Below are positions 53,801-62,632 of a DNA stretch of 64,000 nucleotides, in pieces (positions within the stretch are counted from its first letter, which is position 1; each line of letters starts with the position of its first letter). The DNA is from Mycolicibacter sp. MU0083 (GTDB lineage: Bacteria > Actinomycetota > Actinomycetes > Mycobacteriales > Mycobacteriaceae), in assembly GCF_963378075.1 (NCBI RefSeq), contig NZ_OY726394.1, forward strand, positions 372,001 to 436,000, read 5' to 3'. Under the pieces are notes generated by a model. It made no database searches, was not told the DNA's origin, and worked only from the letters and a program-made list of their open reading frames with translations. Made by a program: the position numbers and the translations under genes.

Positions 53801-55153
53801 ATGGCGGATGATGGTGGCGTGGTGCAGCCAGAGAACCAGTCGAGTTGGTCCGGTGCCGTGCAGGCGGTGCACTCGTTGGCGGAGTCCTTCGCCGGTGCCG
53901 ATCCCGCCGCGGACGCCGTGCGATTGCGTGACCTGCGCCGGATGAAAACGGTGGCCCTGGGCTTCCTGCTCGGTGCGACCGTCGTCTTCGCACTGTGCCG
54001 GTGGGCGCAGTCGGACGGGACGGCCGCCGACTGGGTGGGCTACGTCGGGGCCGCCGCGGAGGCCGGCATGGTCGGCGCGCTGGCGGACTGGTTCGCGGTC
54101 ACCGCGTTGTTCAAGCATCCGCTGGGGGTGCCGATCCCGCACACCGCGATCATCAAGCGGAAGAAGGACCAGCTCGGGGAGGGGCTGGGGACGTTCGTGC
54201 GGGAGAACTTCCTGTCGCCGCCGGTGATCGAGACCAAGCTGCGCGATGCGCAGATCGCCGGCCGGGTCGGCAAGTGGCTGGCGGAGCCGGCGCACGCCGA
54301 GCGGGTGGCCGCCGAGACCGCGACGGTGCTCCGGGTGCTGATCGAGATGCTGCGCGACGACGACGTGCAGGACGTGATCGACCGGATGATCGTGCAACGC
54401 ATCGCCGAACCGAATTGGGGGCCGCCGGTCGGCAGGGTGCTGGGCTCGCTGCTGGCCGAAAACCGCCAGGAAGCCCTGATCCAGCTCCTGGCCGACCGGG
54501 CCTTCCAGTGGTCGCTCAACGCCGGTGAGGTCATCCAGCGGGTGGTCGAGCGGGACTCACCGACCTGGTCGCCGCGCTTCGTCGACCACCTGGTCGGTGA
54601 CCGGATCCACCGGGAGCTGATGGACTTCACCGACAAGGTGCGCCGCGACCCCCAGCACGAGCTGCGTCGCAGCGCCACCCGCTTCCTGTTCGAGTTCGCC
54701 GACGACCTCCAGCACGACCAGGCGACCATCGCCAAGGCCGAGGCGGTCAAGGAGCAGCTGATGGCCCGCGACGAGGTCGCCAACGCCGCGGCGACGGCCT
54801 GGCGGACGCTCAAGCGGCTGGTGCTCGACGGCGTCGACGACCCCTCCGGTGCGCTGCGCACCCGGGTGGCGGCGACCGTGGTGCAGATCGGAGAGTCCTT
54901 GCGCGACAAGGCCGAACTGCGCGACAAGGTGGACAACTGGATCGTGCGCGCCGCGCAGCATCTGGTGGGCCACTACGGGGTGGAGATCACCGCCATCATC
55001 ACCGAGACCATCGAGCGCTGGGATGCCGCCGAGGCCAGTCGGCGCATCGAACTGCACGTCGGACGGGACCTGCAGTTCATCCGGATCAACGGCACCGTCG
55101 TGGGTGCGCTGGCCGGGCTCGCGATCTATTCCATAGCCCAACTTATGTTCTGA
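53801..55153 (+). CDS. DUF445 membrane-anchored protein (Rv0473-like)
   Basis: A 450-residue DUF445 (YheB-like) protein. A membrane helix near residues 49-67 (MKTVALGFLLGATVVFALCR) is followed by GYVGAAAEAGMVGALADWFA, the family signature, then long charged helices, and a final membrane helix (GTVVGALAGLAIYSIAQLMF). It is likely anchored at both ends with a helical cytoplasmic or external middle. The function is unknown. Confidence 0.85.
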   Translation: MADDGGVVQPENQSSWSGAVQAVHSLAESFAGADPAADAVRLRDLRRMKTVALGFLLGATVVFALCRWAQSDGTAADWVGYVGAAAEAGMVGALADWFAVTALFKHPLGVPIPHTAIIKRKKDQLGEGLGTFVRENFLSPPVIETKLRDAQIAGRVGKWLAEPAHAERVAAETATVLRVLIEMLRDDDVQDVIDRMIVQRIAEPNWGPPVGRVLGSLLAENRQEALIQLLADRAFQWSLNAGEVIQRVVERDSPTWSPRFVDHLVGDRIHRELMDFTDKVRRDPQHELRRSATRFLFEFADDLQHDQATIAKAEAVKEQLMARDEVANAAATAWRTLKRLVLDGVDDPSGALRTRVAATVVQIGESLRDKAELRDKVDNWIVRAAQHLVGHYGVEITAIITETIERWDAAEASRRIELHVGRDLQFIRINGTVVGALAGLAIYSIAQLMF

Positions 55154-55160
55154 CCTGCGC

Positions 55161-55190
55161 TAGCAAGTGCTTGCAAAAGTTAGCACTAGG
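55161..55190. promoter_or_regulatory. Repeat-rich operator candidate before the XRE gene
   Basis: TAGCAAGTGCTTGC (55161-55174) contains the inverted repeat GCAAG-TG-CTTGC, and TAGCA recurs at 55181, exactly 20 bp (two helical turns) downstream in TTAGCACTAG. The site lies about 55-80 bp before the XRE regulator start and fits an autoregulatory operator. Function inferred. Confidence 0.5.
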
Positions 55191-55241
55191 CCTTATCGTG
55201 ATACGTGTCAGCAGTTGGCACGTCCACGAAAGGGGTCACCG

Positions 55242-55634
55242 GTGTCGCAGGACGACAAGCTCACCGCAGTGGTCTCCACGGCGGCCGCGGATATCGGTAG
55301 CTTCATCCGCGCCCAGCGCGAAGCCGCGCAGGTGTCCATCCGGCAGCTGGCCGACAAGGCCGGCGTCAGCAACCCGTATCTGAGCCAGGTGGAACGTGGG
55401 TTGCGCAAGCCCTCTGCCGACGTCCTCAATCAGATCGCCAAGGCCCTGCGGGTCTCCGCCGAGGTGCTCTACGTACGGGCGGGAATCTTGGAGCCGAGCG
55501 AGAAGAGCGAGGTCCGCGACGCCGTGATCTCCGATGCGGCGATCACGGAACGGCAAAAGCAGGTTCTGCTCGACATCTACACGTCGTTCGTCCAGCAGAA
55601 CGAAGCCGAGGGTGAGGAGACGACAACTGACTGA
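55242..55634 (+). CDS. XRE-family regulator (Rv0474-like)
   Basis: A 130-residue regulator read from GTG with an AAAGGGG site upstream. Helix-turn-helix: FIRAQREAAQVSIRQLADKA, then GVSNPYLSQVERGLRKPSAD, followed by NQIAKALRVSAEVLYVRAGI, a 434-Cro-like domain at about 17-80. A short acidic C-terminal tail follows (NEAEGEETTTD). It precedes hbhA by 61 bp on the same strand. The M. tuberculosis homologue Rv0474 has been described as copper-responsive; whether this holds here is unknown. Confidence 0.9.
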   Translation: MSQDDKLTAVVSTAAADIGSFIRAQREAAQVSIRQLADKAGVSNPYLSQVERGLRKPSADVLNQIAKALRVSAEVLYVRAGILEPSEKSEVRDAVISDAAITERQKQVLLDIYTSFVQQNEAEGEETTTD

Positions 55635-55695
55635 CCTTCCTTCGCCCTCCCGACCGTCATACCGACGCAAATTTCTCATCTGAAAGGAACCCGAC

Positions 55696-56328
55696 ATGGC
55701 CGAGAACCCCACCATCGAAGAGCTGAAGGCCCCGCTGCTCGCCGCGATCGGCGCCGCCGACCTGGCCCTGGCCACCATGACCGAATTGGTCGCCAACCTG
55801 CGCGACCGCGCCGGTGAGGCCCGCGAGGACGCCAGCACCCGCGTCGAGGAGAGCCGTGCTCGCCTGAACAAGCTGCAGGAAGAGCTGCCCGAGCAGTTCG
55901 CCGAACTGCGCGAGCGTTTCACCGCCGACGAGCTGCGCAAGGCCGCCGAGGGCTACGTGGAGGCCGCCAGCGACCGCTACAGCGACCTGGTCGCCCGCGG
56001 TGAGGCCGCCCTGGTGCGGCTGCGCAACCAGTCCGGTCTCGACGACGCCGCCGAGCAGGTCGAGGGCTACGTCGAGCAGGCCGTCGAGCTGACCCAGGAA
56101 GTGCTGGGCAACGTCGCGTCGCAGACCCGCGAGGTGGGCGAGCGCGCCGCCAAGCTGGTCGGCATCGACCTGCCGGTGAAGGACGAGGACGCCCCGGCGC
56201 CTGCCGCGCCGGCTCCGGCCGCCAAGAAGGCGCCGGCCAAGAAGGCCGCGGCTCCGGCTGCCAAGAAGGCGCCGGCCAAGAAGGCCCCCGCCAAGAAGGC
56301 GCCGGCCAAGAAGGTCACCCAGAAGTAG
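55696..56328 (+). CDS. hbhA: Heparin-binding haemagglutinin
   Basis: A 210-residue HBHA. It begins [20 protein letters not shown], continues as a long alpha-helical coiled coil to about residue 160, and ends in alanine-proline-lysine repeats (KKAPAKK units, about 175-210), the heparan-sulphate binding tail. In pathogens it is a surface adhesin that is lysine-methylated; homologues in non-pathogens also occur. GAAAGGA site upstream. No signal peptide, as known for the family. Confidence 0.95.
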   Translation: MAENPTIEELKAPLLAAIGAADLALATMTELVANLRDRAGEAREDASTRVEESRARLNKLQEELPEQFAELRERFTADELRKAAEGYVEAASDRYSDLVARGEAALVRLRNQSGLDDAAEQVEGYVEQAVELTQEVLGNVASQTREVGERAAKLVGIDLPVKDEDAPAPAAPAPAAKKAPAKKAAAPAAKKAPAKKAPAKKAPAKKVTQK

Positions 56329-56371
56329 TCGCGGTTCGACGCCGGGGACGGCACCCGCCTAGGCTTGCAGC

Positions 56372-56653
56372 GTGCTCGCTGATCAGCTTATGGGTGCCGT
56401 CCTCGGTGTTTTGACGATCGCCGTCCTGGCGGCGTCGGCGTACGCGTTCGTCCACGCGGCCATGCAGCGCGCCGATGCCTACCCCGCCGCCGACAAGCTC
56501 ACCAAGCCGGTCTGGCTGGCGATCATCGGCGGGTGCGGGGTACTGCCCGTGCTGCTGCCGATGATGGGGTTGGTCATCGCGGCCTGCGCGTCCAGCATCT
56601 ACCTGGTGGACGTGCGGCCCCGACTGCTCGAGGTGCAGGGCAAGTCCCACTAG
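56372..56653 (+). CDS. Small membrane protein, DUF2516 (Rv0476-like)
   Basis: A 93-residue protein from GTG with a membrane helix at ~7-28 and a hydrophobic hairpin at ~47-80 ([20 protein letters not shown]). The C-terminus [13 protein letters not shown] is basic and cytoplasmic. Position between hbhA and a secreted DUF2599 protein matches Rv0476. Function unknown. Confidence 0.82.
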   Translation: MLADQLMGAVLGVLTIAVLAASAYAFVHAAMQRADAYPAADKLTKPVWLAIIGGCGVLPVLLPMMGLVIAACASSIYLVDVRPRLLEVQGKSH

Positions 56654-56657
56654 CGCC

Positions 56658-57059
56658 ATGCTGCGTCGCATCCTGTTTTCCGCTGCGGCGGCCGCGCTGT
56701 GGTGCGCGTCGCCGGTCTCCGCCGACACCGGGGCACCCGGATTGGTCGACCACGTCGAATGGGTCGACTACGGCGGCCGCGCGAGCCTGCGGATCTACCC
56801 GACCCCGGCCGCACGGGCGGCGGCTTTGCGGCTCGACTCCGGCGCGGTGGCCGAACAGGCCTGGCGCGAGGTGCTCGACCGTGCCCCCGAAGCCGACACC
56901 GCGAGCATGCGCGACCAGTTCCGCTGCCACTGGAGCTACGCCGAATTCGCCCGGCCCGGCAAGACCAGCTGGAACCTGGAGCCGTGGCGACCGGTCGTCG
57001 ACGACCTGACCATGATCGGATCCGGGTGCAATCCCGGTGGTGCTGAGGAGGCCTTCTGA
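56658..57059 (+). CDS. Secreted DUF2599 protein (Rv0477-like)
   Basis: A 133-residue exported protein: signal peptide [20 protein letters not shown] with cleavage near VSA-D, then [20 protein letters not shown] and [20 protein letters not shown], the DUF2599 pattern. Two cysteines (in RCHW and SGCNP) probably form a disulphide. The stop overlaps the deoC start (TGATG). Function unknown. Confidence 0.86.
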   Translation: MLRRILFSAAAAALWCASPVSADTGAPGLVDHVEWVDYGGRASLRIYPTPAARAAALRLDSGAVAEQAWREVLDRAPEADTASMRDQFRCHWSYAEFARPGKTSWNLEPWRPVVDDLTMIGSGCNPGGAEEAF

Positions 57060-57751
57060 TGTCGTCGATATCCGCACACCGGTGGGGCCGCGACCGGGTC
57101 GCCGGACTCGTCGACCACACCCTGCTCAAACCCGAGGCCACCGCCGATCAGGTGGCCGCGGTGGTCGCCGAGGCCGCCGAACTCGGTGTCGCCGCGGTCT
57201 GCGTCTCGCCGTCGATGGTGGCGGTCGCCGCGGCGAGCAATCCGGCCGGCACACCGATCGCCGCGGTCGTCGGATTCCCTTCCGGCAAGCACCTTTCGGC
57301 GGTCAAAGCCCGGGAGGCGGCGCTGGCGGTGGCCGACGGCGCGATCGAGATCGACATGGTCATCGACATCGGTGCGGCGCTGACCGGTGACTTCGACGCG
57401 GTGCGCGCCGACATCGCCGCGGTGCGCGCCGCGGTCCCCGACGCCGTGCTCAAGGTGATCCTGGAATCGGCGGCGCTGCTGGAGTTCGGTGATGACGCGG
57501 TCCTGGTCGAAGCCTGCCGGGCCGCGGAGGCCGCCGGTGCCGATTTCGTGAAGACCTCCACCGGGTTTCACCCGTGCGGCGGTGCATCGGTCCATGCGGT
57601 GGCACTGATGGCCGACACCGTCGGCGGCCGGCTCGGGGTGAAGGCCAGCGGCGGTATCCGCAGTGCCGCCGATGCGCTGGCCGTGCTCGACGCCGGTGCC
57701 ACCCGGCTGGGCCTGTCCGGGACCCGCGCGGTGCTCGACGGCCTGGGATAG
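57059..57751 (+). CDS. deoC: Deoxyribose-phosphate aldolase
   Basis: A 230-residue class I aldolase. The Schiff-base lysine is Lys165 in VKTSTGF; LLKPEAT, Asp103 region EIDMVIDIG and the second lysine in GVKASGGIR complete the active site. It splits 2-deoxyribose-5-phosphate to acetaldehyde and glyceraldehyde-3-phosphate in nucleoside salvage. The acetaldehyde would be a substrate for the aldehyde dehydrogenase at 41616. Translational overlap with the secreted DUF2599 gene is conserved in mycobacteria. Confidence 0.95.
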   Translation: MSSISAHRWGRDRVAGLVDHTLLKPEATADQVAAVVAEAAELGVAAVCVSPSMVAVAAASNPAGTPIAAVVGFPSGKHLSAVKAREAALAVADGAIEIDMVIDIGAALTGDFDAVRADIAAVRAAVPDAVLKVILESAALLEFGDDAVLVEACRAAEAAGADFVKTSTGFHPCGGASVHAVALMADTVGGRLGVKASGGIRSAADALAVLDAGATRLGLSGTRAVLDGLG

Positions 57752-57772
57752 CCGCGTCGGCGCGCCGAGCCG

Positions 57773-58363
57773 TCAGTCCGGGATCGAGGCCGGGTTCGGA
57801 ACGACCACCGCGAACAGGTCGGCCATCGCGGCCAGGCTCGCCGACTGCATGGCCGCCGCCGAAACGGGTCCGTCCGCACCGGGAAGTGCGCGGGTGGCGG
57901 TCGCCGAGGCGACCACGGCGGGCGCGTAACCGAGGTTGAACGCCCCACGGGCGGTGGAGTTCACGCACATGTGCGTCATGAATCCCGCCAGAATCAGATT
58001 CGTCGCGCCGCGTTGCTGCAACAGGTCGTGCAACTCGGTGCCGACGAACGAGTTGGGGTAGGCCTTGACGACCACCGGTTCGTCGGCGCGCGGGGCGACC
58101 TCGGCGACGATGGCACCGGACTCGCCGTCGATGTCGTAGGGCGACCCGGGCCCGGCGTTGTGTTGGATGTGGATGACCGGGATGCCGGCGCCGCGGGCCC
58201 GGTCGAGGAGGGTGGCGGCCTCGGTGAGTGCGGCCCCGACGCCCTCGAGCTCCATGACGCCGCGGGTGTAGGTGGTCTGGCAGTCGATGAGAATCAACGC
58301 GGAATCACCCAGTGTGGCAGGGGCGTCGGGCAATCCGGTCAACGTGCGCAGGGTCGTGGTCAT
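57773..58363 (-). CDS. Isochorismatase-family cysteine hydrolase
   Basis: A 196-residue hydrolase with the triad Asp27 (ILIDCQ), Lys100 (VVVKAYPNSF) and Cys133 (GFMTHMCVNSTARGA). The cis-peptide region before Cys is typical. Members hydrolyse isochorismate, nicotinamide, N-carbamoyl or other amides; having the Cys implies amide rather than vinyl-ether hydrolysis. Start ATG with GGAGGAG 6 bases upstream. It is not between deoC and Rv0479c in H37Rv. Confidence 0.88.
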   Translation of the reverse strand: MTTTLRTLTGLPDAPATLGDSALILIDCQTTYTRGVMELEGVGAALTEAATLLDRARGAGIPVIHIQHNAGPGSPYDIDGESGAIVAEVAPRADEPVVVKAYPNSFVGTELHDLLQQRGATNLILAGFMTHMCVNSTARGAFNLGYAPAVVASATATRALPGADGPVSAAAMQSASLAAMADLFAVVVPNPASIPD

Positions 58364-58377
58364 CGATGCTCCTCCGG

Positions 58378-59151
58378 TCACAGTGCTGCGAAGCAGTCGC
58401 TCGACGATGACGCCGGGATGCTGGCGTTGCGGCTGGAGAACTTCAGCTCCACACCGGAATCGGTGACGGTCACGCTGTCGAGGTGGATGCCGAGCGGAAG
58501 GTCGTCGGTGACCTTCGCGGTGAGGTCGTCGAGGTTGCGCTGCACGCTCTCGGTGTCCAGGTCGTGGCCCAGCGCCTCCAGGCTCACCACCTGCAACGTC
58601 AGGCCGTTGTTCACCAGCTGCGGCTTGACGGTCGCCTTGTTCAGCAGGCCCTTGAGCCCGATGGTGCCGGCGGCGGCGTCCGCGGTGACGGTGCCGGTGA
58701 CGATGCTGCCGATCACCGGGACCACGTCCTGGATCGACCGCTTGATCCCGTCGGCCGGCCAGGTGATGGTGCCGTCGATCGAACCGATGGTGCCCTTGGA
58801 ATCCGGCGTCGAGGAGTTCTTCGTCAGCCGGATGTCGCGGATTTCGAGGTCGAGTCGCATGCCGAGGGCCTGCCGGATCTGGTTACCGGCGGTCTGCACC
58901 GAGATGTGCGAATACTCGCCGTTGAAGTATTGCGCCAGCACCGGGGGAGTCGTGCCGAACGACACCGTGGCGGTGTCCTGCGCCTCGCACTCCACGGCCT
59001 CGGCGACCAGGCTGTTCGCCCGGTGGCGGGCGTAGGCCTCACCCCCGAACATCGCCACCAGGGCCAGGGCCAACACGGCGGTCACCACCAGCAGGACCGC
59101 GGGCAGGCCCGAGAACCGATGGGGCCGATGCGCGGGCTCGGGAGAGTTCAT
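58378..59151 (-). CDS. DUF2993 envelope protein, copy 1
   Basis: A 257-residue protein with a short cytoplasmic tail, a membrane anchor at ~16-38, and a DUF2993 domain outside (SFGTTPPVLAQYFNGEYSHI, SKGTIGSIDGTITWPADGIK). It ends NASIPASSSSDCFAAL. It is clearly paralogous to copy 2 just upstream (same domain order and the same ending type). DUF2993 includes LmeA, which supports lipomannan elongation; the role here is inferred to be envelope-related. Confidence 0.83.
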   Translation of the reverse strand: MNSPEPAHRPHRFSGLPAVLLVVTAVLALALVAMFGGEAYARHRANSLVAEAVECEAQDTATVSFGTTPPVLAQYFNGEYSHISVQTAGNQIRQALGMRLDLEIRDIRLTKNSSTPDSKGTIGSIDGTITWPADGIKRSIQDVVPVIGSIVTGTVTADAAAGTIGLKGLLNKATVKPQLVNNGLTLQVVSLEALGHDLDTESVQRNLDDLTAKVTDDLPLGIHLDSVTVTDSGVELKFSSRNASIPASSSSDCFAAL

Positions 59152-59160
59152 CGTGCAAGA

Positions 59161-60108
59161 TTACAGATTTGCGAAGCAGGGGTCATCCGACCGCGGAATC
59201 GACGCGTTGCGGGTGGAGAACCGGGCCACCACGCCGGTGTCGGTGACCTCGATGCTGTCGGCACGCAGGCCGAGTGGGTACCGCTTGGTCAGCGCCGCGG
59301 CGAACCGGTCCAACTCGGGCTGCAACGTTTCGCGGGGCAGGGTCAGCGCGCCCAGCCCGGTCAGCTTCTGCACCTGCAGCGACAATCCGCCGTTGACCAC
59401 CGTGGGTTTGACCACGACGGTGGCCAGGCCGAACGCACCGCCCAGCTCGACCGTGCCGTCCTGGGCATTGGTCCGCAGGTCGGAGACCAGGTTGCCCAGG
59501 ATCGGCACCATGGACTGCACGGTCTCCTTGATTCCGGCGGCCGGCCAGGTCAGCGTGGCCTGCAGCAGGCCGATGGTGCCCTTGGAATCGCCGCTGCCGT
59601 GCAGATCGACGTCGGAGATGCTCAGGTCCGCGGTCATCTGCTTGGCGTCCTTGACCTGATTGCCCGCGGTGTGGATGGAGATGTTGGTGTAGTTGCCGGT
59701 GAGGTGCTGCCACAGGAACGGCGGCGTCACCCCGAACGAAGCGCTGGCCTTGTCGTGCACCACGCACTCGGTCGCCCTGGCCACCTTGCCGTCGGCGATC
59801 CGCCGGGCGATCAGTTCGGCGCCGATCACCCCGGCCAGGGCCAGGGCGATCACGGTGACGAAGATCAGCGTCAACGCCAGGGGATCCCGCAGCATCGACA
59901 TCGACATCGACATCGACGCCGACGGCGACCGGTCGGCCGGTGCCTCGAGTCCACCGGTGGGCGCCGGTCCGGCGGCTTGCGGTGCCGGACCCGGCGGCGG
60001 GACCGAATCGGGTGCGGACGGCTCCGGGGGCGGGGGTGCGTCCCCGGAGTGCGAGTCGGGGCGAGCCCAGGGTGACTCGCCGGGGGGAGGGCCGGGCGGA
60101 GTGCTCAC
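59161..60108 (-). CDS. DUF2993 envelope protein, copy 2 (Rv0479c-like)
   Basis: A 315-residue protein read from GTG overlapping the nitrilase stop (GTGA). Residues 1-65 are proline-rich; then a SMSMSMSM run coded by a six-base microsatellite; a membrane helix at ~77-98; and a DUF2993 domain (SFGVTPPFLWQHLTGNYTNI, SKGTIGLLQATLTWPAAGIK). It ends RSDDPCFANL. Matches Rv0479c by place. Probably an anchored periplasmic lipid-binding protein; not proven. Confidence 0.85.
   Translation of the reverse strand: MSTPPGPPPGESPWARPDSHSGDAPPPPEPSAPDSVPPPGPAPQAAGPAPTGGLEAPADRSPSASMSMSMSMLRDPLALTLIFVTVIALALAGVIGAELIARRIADGKVARATECVVHDKASASFGVTPPFLWQHLTGNYTNISIHTAGNQVKDAKQMTADLSISDVDLHGSGDSKGTIGLLQATLTWPAAGIKETVQSMVPILGNLVSDLRTNAQDGTVELGGAFGLATVVVKPTVVNGGLSLQVQKLTGLGALTLPRETLQPELDRFAAALTKRYPLGLRADSIEVTDTGVVARFSTRNASIPRSDDPCFANL
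59893..59916. repeat. Hexanucleotide microsatellite in DUF2993 copy 2
   Basis: Four exact head-to-tail copies of CATCGA, coding on the minus strand for Ser-Met repeats ahead of the membrane helix. Because the unit is two codons long, slippage would lengthen or shorten the protein without breaking the frame. Confidence 0.9.
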
Positions 60109-60923
60109 CCGCGCGATTCTGCCCTACCCGACTGAAGGAAGTCCGCGCGATTGCTCAACACGGCCAACGTCCGGCGGGCGTCGGCCACCACGTCGAGGTC
60201 GACGTCACAGATCATCAGCTGCGGTGTGGCACCGGCTTCGGCGAGCACCTCGCCCCAGGGGGAGACGACCAGACTGTGCCCCACGCCGGTCGGGGCGCCG
60301 GCGGGCTGCGCCGCAACGCCCGGATCGGCCTGCCCGGCCGCCGCGACATAGCTGGTCGAATCCAGCGCGCGGGCCCGTGCCAGCAGTTCCCACTGGGCCA
60401 GTTTTCCCGGACCCGCGCCCCAGGACGCGCAGACCGCGATCACCCGGGCGCCGCGGTCGGCGAGTTCGGAGTACAGCGCCGGGAACCGGATGTCGTAGCA
60501 GGTGCTCAACCCGACGCCCACCCCGTCGACGTCGATCACCACCGGCTCGAATCCCGGTGCCACCGTGCGTGATTCGGTGAATCCGAACGCGTCGTACAGG
60601 TGAATCTTGTGGTAGTGCGTATCGGTTCCGGGGCCGACGGCCAGCAGCGTGTTGGTGACCCTGCCGTCCCGCGCGGGGGTGAACATTCCGGCGATCACGG
60701 TGACCCCGACCCGGGCGGCCGCGGCGCGGACACCATCGGCCCACGGCCCGTCCAGCGGTTCGGCGACCGGACCCAGCGGCACCCCGAACCGGCACATCGC
60801 GGCCTCCGGGAACACCACCAGCGTCGCGCCCCGGTCGGCGGCCCGCTCGGTGTATTCGGTCACCAGGTCCAGGTTGGCGGCCGGGTCGGTGCCGCTGAGG
60901 ATCTGCGCACACGCAATCCGCAT
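60105..60923 (-). CDS. Carbon-nitrogen hydrolase (nitrilase superfamily, Rv0480c-like)
   Basis: A 272-residue C-N hydrolase with the triad Glu40 (VVFPEA), Lys106 (YHKIHLYD) and Cys142 (LSTCYDIRFP). Sequence style is that of the Nit2/deaminated-glutathione amidase and omega-amidase branch. It hydrolyses amides in metabolite repair or nitrogen recovery; the true substrate is unknown. It overlaps the start of the DUF2993 gene by 4 bases, so the two are co-translated. Confidence 0.9.
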   Translation of the reverse strand: MRIACAQILSGTDPAANLDLVTEYTERAADRGATLVVFPEAAMCRFGVPLGPVAEPLDGPWADGVRAAAARVGVTVIAGMFTPARDGRVTNTLLAVGPGTDTHYHKIHLYDAFGFTESRTVAPGFEPVVIDVDGVGVGLSTCYDIRFPALYSELADRGARVIAVCASWGAGPGKLAQWELLARARALDSTSYVAAAGQADPGVAAQPAGAPTGVGHSLVVSPWGEVLAEAGATPQLMICDVDLDVVADARRTLAVLSNRADFLQSGRAESRG

Positions 60924-60980
60924 GCCGTCAGCCTAGCGGCGATCGCGAATGCGGCGGTCAGTAGTGGTAGCGGGCCGTGA

Positions 60981-61490
60981 CTAGTGTTTCTCCGCTTGCA
61001 GCCAGGTGGCGGTGAAACGCTGCTCGGTGGTCATCAACTCGGCCAACTGACCGCCGATGAAGCTCTCGATCTTGCCGCCCACCAGCGGGATGTCGACCTG
61101 CACCGTCGCGGTCAGTCGCAGTTCACAACCGCCGGCGGCCGGTTCCAGCACCGCGTCACCCGCCAGCTTCGCCGGCGCCCCGACGATCTGGCCGGTCACC
61201 TGCCCGCGGGTGCGGCCGTCGCGCACCGGTCGCCAGGTCTCGTGGCGCGCCACTTCGAGGTTTCCGGGATGGAACTGAGCCGCCAGCGCGGGCAGCTTCT
61301 CCCGGTGGATGCCCTGCGTGGTGACGATGTCGACGCCGCCGTCGGCGCCGACGGTCATCGAGTCCAGCATCACCACGTCGGCCCCGGAATCGGCCAGCCG
61401 GGCCCGCCAGTAGCACTCGTCGGCGAACGCGGCATACACCTGCTCGACGCTTGCCGGATAACGCTCGGACAGCGTGAATGTACGCGGCAT
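60981..61490 (-). CDS. DUF2505 protein, SRPBCC-like (Rv0481c-like)
   Basis: A 169-residue protein: RTFTLSERYPASVEQVYAAF begins a START-like fold, and IPLVGGKIESFIGGQLAELM forms the C-terminal long helix. DUF2505 proteins resemble polyketide-cyclase/lipid-binding proteins. It is divergent from murB, with 26 bp between starts, so promoters must overlap. Function unknown. Confidence 0.85.
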   Translation of the reverse strand: MPRTFTLSERYPASVEQVYAAFADECYWRARLADSGADVVMLDSMTVGADGGVDIVTTQGIHREKLPALAAQFHPGNLEVARHETWRPVRDGRTRGQVTGQIVGAPAKLAGDAVLEPAAGGCELRLTATVQVDIPLVGGKIESFIGGQLAELMTTEQRFTATWLQAEKH

Positions 61491-61516
61491 AGCCGGTCAC
61501 GCTACCGTTACCGGCC

Positions 61517-62575
61517 GTGGCGGGTTCCGAGTTCGCGGGCGCGCGTGTCGCCGAGGCGGTGCCGCTGGCCCCGTTGACCACCCTGCGGGTGGGTCCGGTC
61601 GCCCGACGCCTTTTCACCTGCACCGACACCGAGCAGGTGATCGCCGTGCTGGGGGCACTCGACGCCGCCGGGGAGCGTCCGCTGCTGTTGGCCGGCGGCT
61701 CCAATGTGGTGATCGCCGACGACCTGACGGACCTGACCGTCGTACACCTGGCCAACGACGGCGTCACCGTCGACGGCGAGTTGCTGCGGGCCCAGGCCGG
61801 CGCGGTCTGGGACGACGTGGTGGCCCGCGCGGTCGCGGCGAACCTGGGCGGGCTGGAGTGCCTGTCGGGCATACCGGGCTCGGCCGGCGCCACCCCGGTG
61901 CAGAACGTCGGGGCCTACGGCGTGGAGGTCGCCGACCGCCTGACCCGCGTGCTGCTGCTGGACCGGGGCAGCGGGACGGTGCGCTGGACGCCGGCCGCCG
62001 ACCTGGGCCTGGGCTACCGCACCAGCGTGCTCAAACACTCCGACTCCGCCGTCGTGCTGGAAGTGGAGTTCGCGCTCGACCCCACCGGCCGCAGCGCGCC
62101 CCTGCGCTACGGCGAACTGACCGCCGCACTCGACGCCGACGACGGCGACCGCGCTGACCCCGCAGCGGTACGCGCCGCGGTGCTCGGACTGCGTGCCGGC
62201 AAGGGCATGGTGACCGACGCCGCCGACCACGACACCTGGAGCGTCGGCTCGTTCTTCACCAACCCGGTCGTGCCGCACGAAACCTATGCCGAACTCGCCG
62301 GACGAAGCAGCGGCCGGGTACCGCACTGGGATGCGCCCGGCGGGGTGAAACTGGCGGCCGGCTGGCTGGTGGAACGCGCCGGTTTCGGCAAGGGCTATCC
62401 GGGGACGGGTGCTCCCGCCCGACTGTCGACCAAACACGCCCTGGCGCTGACCAACCGGGGCGGCGCCACCACCGCCGACATCCTGGCCCTGGCGCGCACC
62501 GTGCGCGACGGAGTGCAGGCGGCGTTCGGGATCACCCTGCATCCCGAGCCGGTGCTCGTCGGCTGTGCGCTCTAG
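61517..62575 (+). CDS. murB: UDP-N-acetylenolpyruvoylglucosamine reductase
   Basis: A 352-residue type I MurB read from GTG. FAD-binding [34 protein letters not shown] with GAYG, the proton-donor Ser in [10 protein letters not shown] and the C-terminal catalytic Glu region HPEPVLVG are present. It reduces enolpyruvyl-UDP-GlcNAc to UDP-MurNAc in peptidoglycan synthesis. It is followed 57 bp later by an L,D-transpeptidase, so two cell-wall genes stand together. Confidence 0.95.
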   Translation: MAGSEFAGARVAEAVPLAPLTTLRVGPVARRLFTCTDTEQVIAVLGALDAAGERPLLLAGGSNVVIADDLTDLTVVHLANDGVTVDGELLRAQAGAVWDDVVARAVAANLGGLECLSGIPGSAGATPVQNVGAYGVEVADRLTRVLLLDRGSGTVRWTPAADLGLGYRTSVLKHSDSAVVLEVEFALDPTGRSAPLRYGELTAALDADDGDRADPAAVRAAVLGLRAGKGMVTDAADHDTWSVGSFFTNPVVPHETYAELAGRSSGRVPHWDAPGGVKLAAGWLVERAGFGKGYPGTGAPARLSTKHALALTNRGGATTADILALARTVRDGVQAAFGITLHPEPVLVGCAL

Positions 62576-62632
62576 CCGGGTGTAACCAACGTCGCAGGTG
62601 GTCAGGGGCGGTTCCCGGTATCTTTGGATGCC

